From: Ptiloglossa arizonensis
Lineage: Eukaryota > Arthropoda > Insecta > Hymenoptera > Colletidae
NCBI RefSeq assembly: GCF_051014685.1
Contig: NW_027478536.1
Location: 806,001 to 870,000, forward strand
Length of the DNA: 64,000 bases
Direction of reading: 5' to 3'
Positions 61,151-64,000 of the stretch are shown here, in pieces. A program made the position numbers and the translations under genes. The stretch's first letter is position 1, and the number at the start of each line of letters is the position of its first letter. The notes under the pieces are model-generated. The model worked only from the letters and a program-made list of their open reading frames with translations, was not told the origin of the DNA and did not search any database.

Positions 61151-64000
61151 AGTTATAGGTTTTGAGTATCAGAATTGCAAAAATTTTGATGGTTTCGCAA
61201 CCATTCCTTAACTTCTAACTCCCATATCTCGCGAACTGATTGACGAACTCGAGATATTCCTGTTACATCTGAAAGTAGAGACTCTCCCGATTACAATGGT
61301 GTGCGTACTTTTCCCCTAGGCCATTCCAGTTATTGGTTTCGAGTATCAGACTCGCGAAAATTTTGATGGTTTCTAAACCATTCCTTAACTTTAAACTCCC
61401 ATTTCTCGCGAACGGATTGACTAACTCGAGATATTCCTGTTGCATCTGAATGTAGGAACTCGCCCGATTACAATGGTGTGTGTACTTTTCCCCTAGGCCA
61501 TTCCGGTTATTGGTTTCGAGTATCAGACTTGCGAATGTTTTGATGGTTTCTCAACCATTCCTTAACTTCAAACTCCCATATCTCGCGAACGGATTGACGA
61601 ACTCGAGAAATTCCTGTTGCATCTGAAAGTAGAGACTCTCCCGATTACAATGGTGTGCGTACTTTTCCCCTAGGCCATTCCAGTTATTGGTTTCGAGTGT
61701 CAGACTCGCGAAAATTTTGATGGTTTCTCAACCATTCGTTAACTTCAAACTTCCATATCTCGCGAACGGATTGACGAACTCGAGAAATTCCTGTTGCTTA
61801 TGAAACGAGAAACTCGCCCGATTACAACGGTATGTGTATTTTCCCCGCAGGCCACAGTAGTTATGGGTTTCGAGTATCTGACTTTCGAAAATTTTGATGG
61901 TTTCTCAACCATTCCTTAACTTCAAACTCCCATATCTCGCGAACGGATAGACGAACTCGAGAAATTCCTGTTGCATCTGAAAGTAGAGACTCTCCCGATT
62001 ACAATGGTGTGCGTACTTTTCCCCTAGTCCATTCCAGTTATTGGTTTCGAGAATCAGACTCGCGAAAATTTTGATAGTTTCTAAACCATTCCTTAACTTT
62101 AAACTCCCATTTCTCGCGAACGGATTGACTAACTCGAGAAATTCCTGTTGCATCTGAAAGCAGAAACTCGCTCGATTACAATGGTGTGCGTACTTTTCCC
62201 CTAGGCCATTCCAGTTATTGGTTTCGAGTATCAGACTTGCGAAAATTTTGACGGTTTCTCAACCATTCCTTAGCTTCAAATTCCCATATCTGGCGAATGG
62301 ATTGACGAACTCGAGATATTCCTGTTGCATCTGAATGTAGGAACTCGCCCGATTACAATGGTGTGCGTACTTTTCCCCTAGGCCATTCCGGTTACTGGTT
62401 TCGAGTATCAGACTTGCGAATATTTTGATGGTTTCTCAACCATTCCTTAACTTCAAACTCCCATATCTCGCGAACGGATTGACGAACTCGAGAAATTCCT
62501 GTTGCATCTGAAAGCAGATACTCGCCCGATTACAACGGTCTGTGTATTTTTCCGCTAGGACATTCTAGTTATTGGCTTCGTGTATCAGACTTGCGAAAAT
62601 TTTGATGGACTCTCAACCATTCCTTAATTTCTAACTCCCATATCTCGCGAACGGATTGACGAACTCGAGAAATTCATGATGCATCTGAAATTAGAGACTC
62701 TCCCGATTACAATGGTGTGCGTACTTATCCCCTTTGCCAATCCAGTTATAGGTTTCGAGTATCAGAATTGCAAAAATTTTGATGGTTTCGCAACCATTCC
62801 TTAACTTTAAACTCCCATTTCTCGCGAACAGATTGACGAACTCGAGAAATTCCTGTTGCATATGAAAGCAGAAACTCGCCCGATTACAACGGTATGTGTA
62901 TTTTTGCCCTAGGCAATAGTAGTTATTGGTTTCGCCTCTCAGACTTGCGAAAATTTTGATGGTTTATCAACCATTCCTTAACTTCAAACTTCCATATCTC
63001 GCGAACGGATTGACGAACTCGAGAAATTCCTATTGCATATGAATGCAGAAACTCGCCCGATTACAACGGTCTGTGTATTTTTCCCCTAGGACATTCTAGT
63101 CATTGGTTTCGAGTATCAGACTTGCGAAAATTTTGATGGACTCGCAACCATTCCTTAACTTCTAACTCCCATATCTCGCGAACGGATAGACGAACTCGAG
63201 AAATTCCTGTTGCACCTGAAAGTAGAGACTCTCCCGATTACAATGGTGTGCGTACTTTTCCCCTAGGCCATTCCAGTTATTGGTTTCGAGTATCAGACTC
63301 GCGAAAATTTTGATGGTTTCTAAACCATTCCTTAACTTTAAACTCCCATTTCTCGCGAACGGATTGACTAACTCGAGAAATTCCGGTTGCATCTGAAAGC
63401 AGAAACTCGCTCGATTACAATGGTGTGCGTACTTTTCCCCTAGGCCATTGCAGTTATTGGTTTCGAGTATCAGACTTGCGAAAATTTTGACGGTTTCTCA
63501 ACCATTCCTTAGCTTCAAATTCCCATATCTTGCGAATTGATTGACGAACTCGAGATATTCCTGTTGCATCTGAAAGCAGAAACTCGCCCATTCACAACGG
63601 TGTGTGTTCTTTTCCCCTAGGCCATTCCAGTTATTGGTTTCGAGTGTCAGACTTGCGAAAATTTTGATGGTTTCTCAACCATTCCTTAACTTCAAACTTC
63701 CATATCTCGCGAACGGATTGACGAACTCGAGAAATTCCTGTTGCATCTGAATGTGGAAACTCGCCCGATTACAACGGTCTGTGTATTTTTCCCGCAGGCC
63801 ACAGTAGTTATTGGTTTCGAGTATCTGACTTTCGAAAATTTTGATGGTTTCTCAACCATTCCTTAGCTTCAAACTTCCATATCTCGCGAACGGATTGACG
63901 AACTCCAGAAATTCCTGTTGCATCCGGAAGTAGAAACTCGCCCGATTACAACGGTCTGTGTATTTTTCCCCTAGGACATTCTAGTCATTGGTTTCGAGTA
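61151..64000 (+). repeat. Mixed right-hand subfamily monomers to the window end
   Basis: About 16 monomers of the 54-64 kb subfamily in shuffled order. 61620-61830 repeats the 'ttgcttatgaaacgag' segment (61793; also 56412 and 58383). 63470-63750 repeats 55787-56067 at an offset of 7683 bp, which is 43 monomers plus exactly three 24-bp insertions. One monomer near 62930 has the odd state 'ttcgcctctcag'. The array continues past 64000. No gene is present. Confidence 0.85.

Larger units (their letters stand above)
1..64000 (+). repeat. 177-bp satellite DNA array, about 361 head-to-tail monomers
   Basis: The whole window is tandem copies of one A+T-rich monomer of about 177 bp. Landmarks recur in fixed order in nearly every copy: 'gttattggtttcgagtatc', 'gaaaattttgatgg', 'ctcaaccattcc', 'atatctcgcgaacgg', 'gacgaactcgag', 'cctgttgcatctgaaag', 'ctcgcccgattaca' and 'cccctaggcc'. 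Counting from the landmark at 19 to the one at 63984 gives 361 monomers after allowing for four 24-bp insertions and a net loss of 28 bp. All monomers read are in one orientation, and both window ends fall inside monomers. Most copies carry CTCGAG, TCGCGA and CCTAGG once each. No unique sequence, mobile element or RNA gene interrupts the array. A centromeric or pericentromeric location is inferred from size and organisation only. The repeat family name and host are unknown to me. Confidence 0.98.

Noticed and set aside
2142..63392. Dozens of 60-141 codon open frames, mostly minus strand, as protein-coding genes
   Set aside because: All are translations of the satellite in a frame that stays open because 177 bp is a multiple of three. 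They share one 59-residue repeat, start at the same internal ATG in 'ctttcagatgcaacagg', and end at the same recurrent TGA. No signal, domain, promoter or codon-use evidence supports a gene.
1..64000. CRISPR array
   Set aside because: There is no repeat-spacer alternation. The whole 177-bp unit is repeated, with no unique spacers and no cas genes.
1..64000. CENP-B box in the monomer
   Set aside because: I compared the TTCG sites ('tttcgagtatcagac', 'atttcgcgaacgg') with the NTTCGNNNNANNCGGGN pattern. The required A and CGGG are not at the right spacing in the forms I read.
1..64000. RNA polymerase III B box (tRNA or SINE origin) in 'ggtttcgagtatc'
   Set aside because: It resembles GGTTCGANNCC but has an extra T and lacks the final CC in the common form, and no A box lies at a suitable distance upstream. 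A tRNA-derived origin is not supported.
1..64000. Bacterial or viral origin of the window
   Set aside because: 64 kb without any gene but with 177-bp monomers and nested higher-order repeats is a eukaryotic heterochromatin pattern. No replicon, phage or viral feature is seen.

Overview
This window is one uninterrupted block of tandem satellite DNA, and I see no genes in it. The monomer is about 177 bp (41% G+C by hand count on a consensus). Using the landmark 'gttattggtttcgag', the first copy is at position 19 and the last (as 'gtcattgg') at 63984. That distance is 63,965 bp, or 361 monomers x 177 bp, plus four 24-bp insertions, minus a net 28 bp of small indels. Every monomer I followed is head-to-tail in the same orientation. 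The array runs off both ends of the window. I found no transposon, tRNA, rRNA, unique sequence or inverted segment inside it.

This looks like eukaryotic heterochromatin, centromeric or pericentromeric or a similar large satellite block. I cannot name the species. One clue is that CpG is not depleted: about 10 per consensus monomer against about 7.5 expected. This argues against long-term heavy germline CpG methylation, so an invertebrate such as an arthropod is more comfortable than a vertebrate or a seed plant, but that is inference.

The structure lies above the monomer, in layers of higher-order repeats (HORs) and segmental duplications. (1) 0-8.3 kb: a 9-monomer HOR (1593 bp) present three times, two of them directly adjacent. 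(2) 8.3-11.8 kb: a tandem 10-mer (1769 bp), part of which is also found at 2.1-3.1 kb. (3) 12-28 kb: a mosaic of smaller blocks copied 7, 16, 28, 36 and 46 monomers apart. (4) 28.4-42.3 kb: a field dominated by a recurring multi-monomer cassette. It contains a near-perfect tandem duplication of 37 monomers (6545 bp per copy), the most recently homogenised part of the window. (5) 41.3-48.4 kb: a tandem 4-mer (708 bp), then a tandem 14-mer (2478 bp) with an internal conversion patch. (6) 48.4-54.4 kb: rearranged, more diverged blocks. (7) 54.4-64 kb: a distinct monomer subfamily with 11-mer and 6-mer HORs tagged by an odd 24-bp insertion.

The many short open reading frames arise because 177 bp is exactly 59 codons. 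A frame that lacks a stop stays open through several monomers, giving repetitive 59-residue peptides. The longest is 141 codons. I do not regard these as genes.
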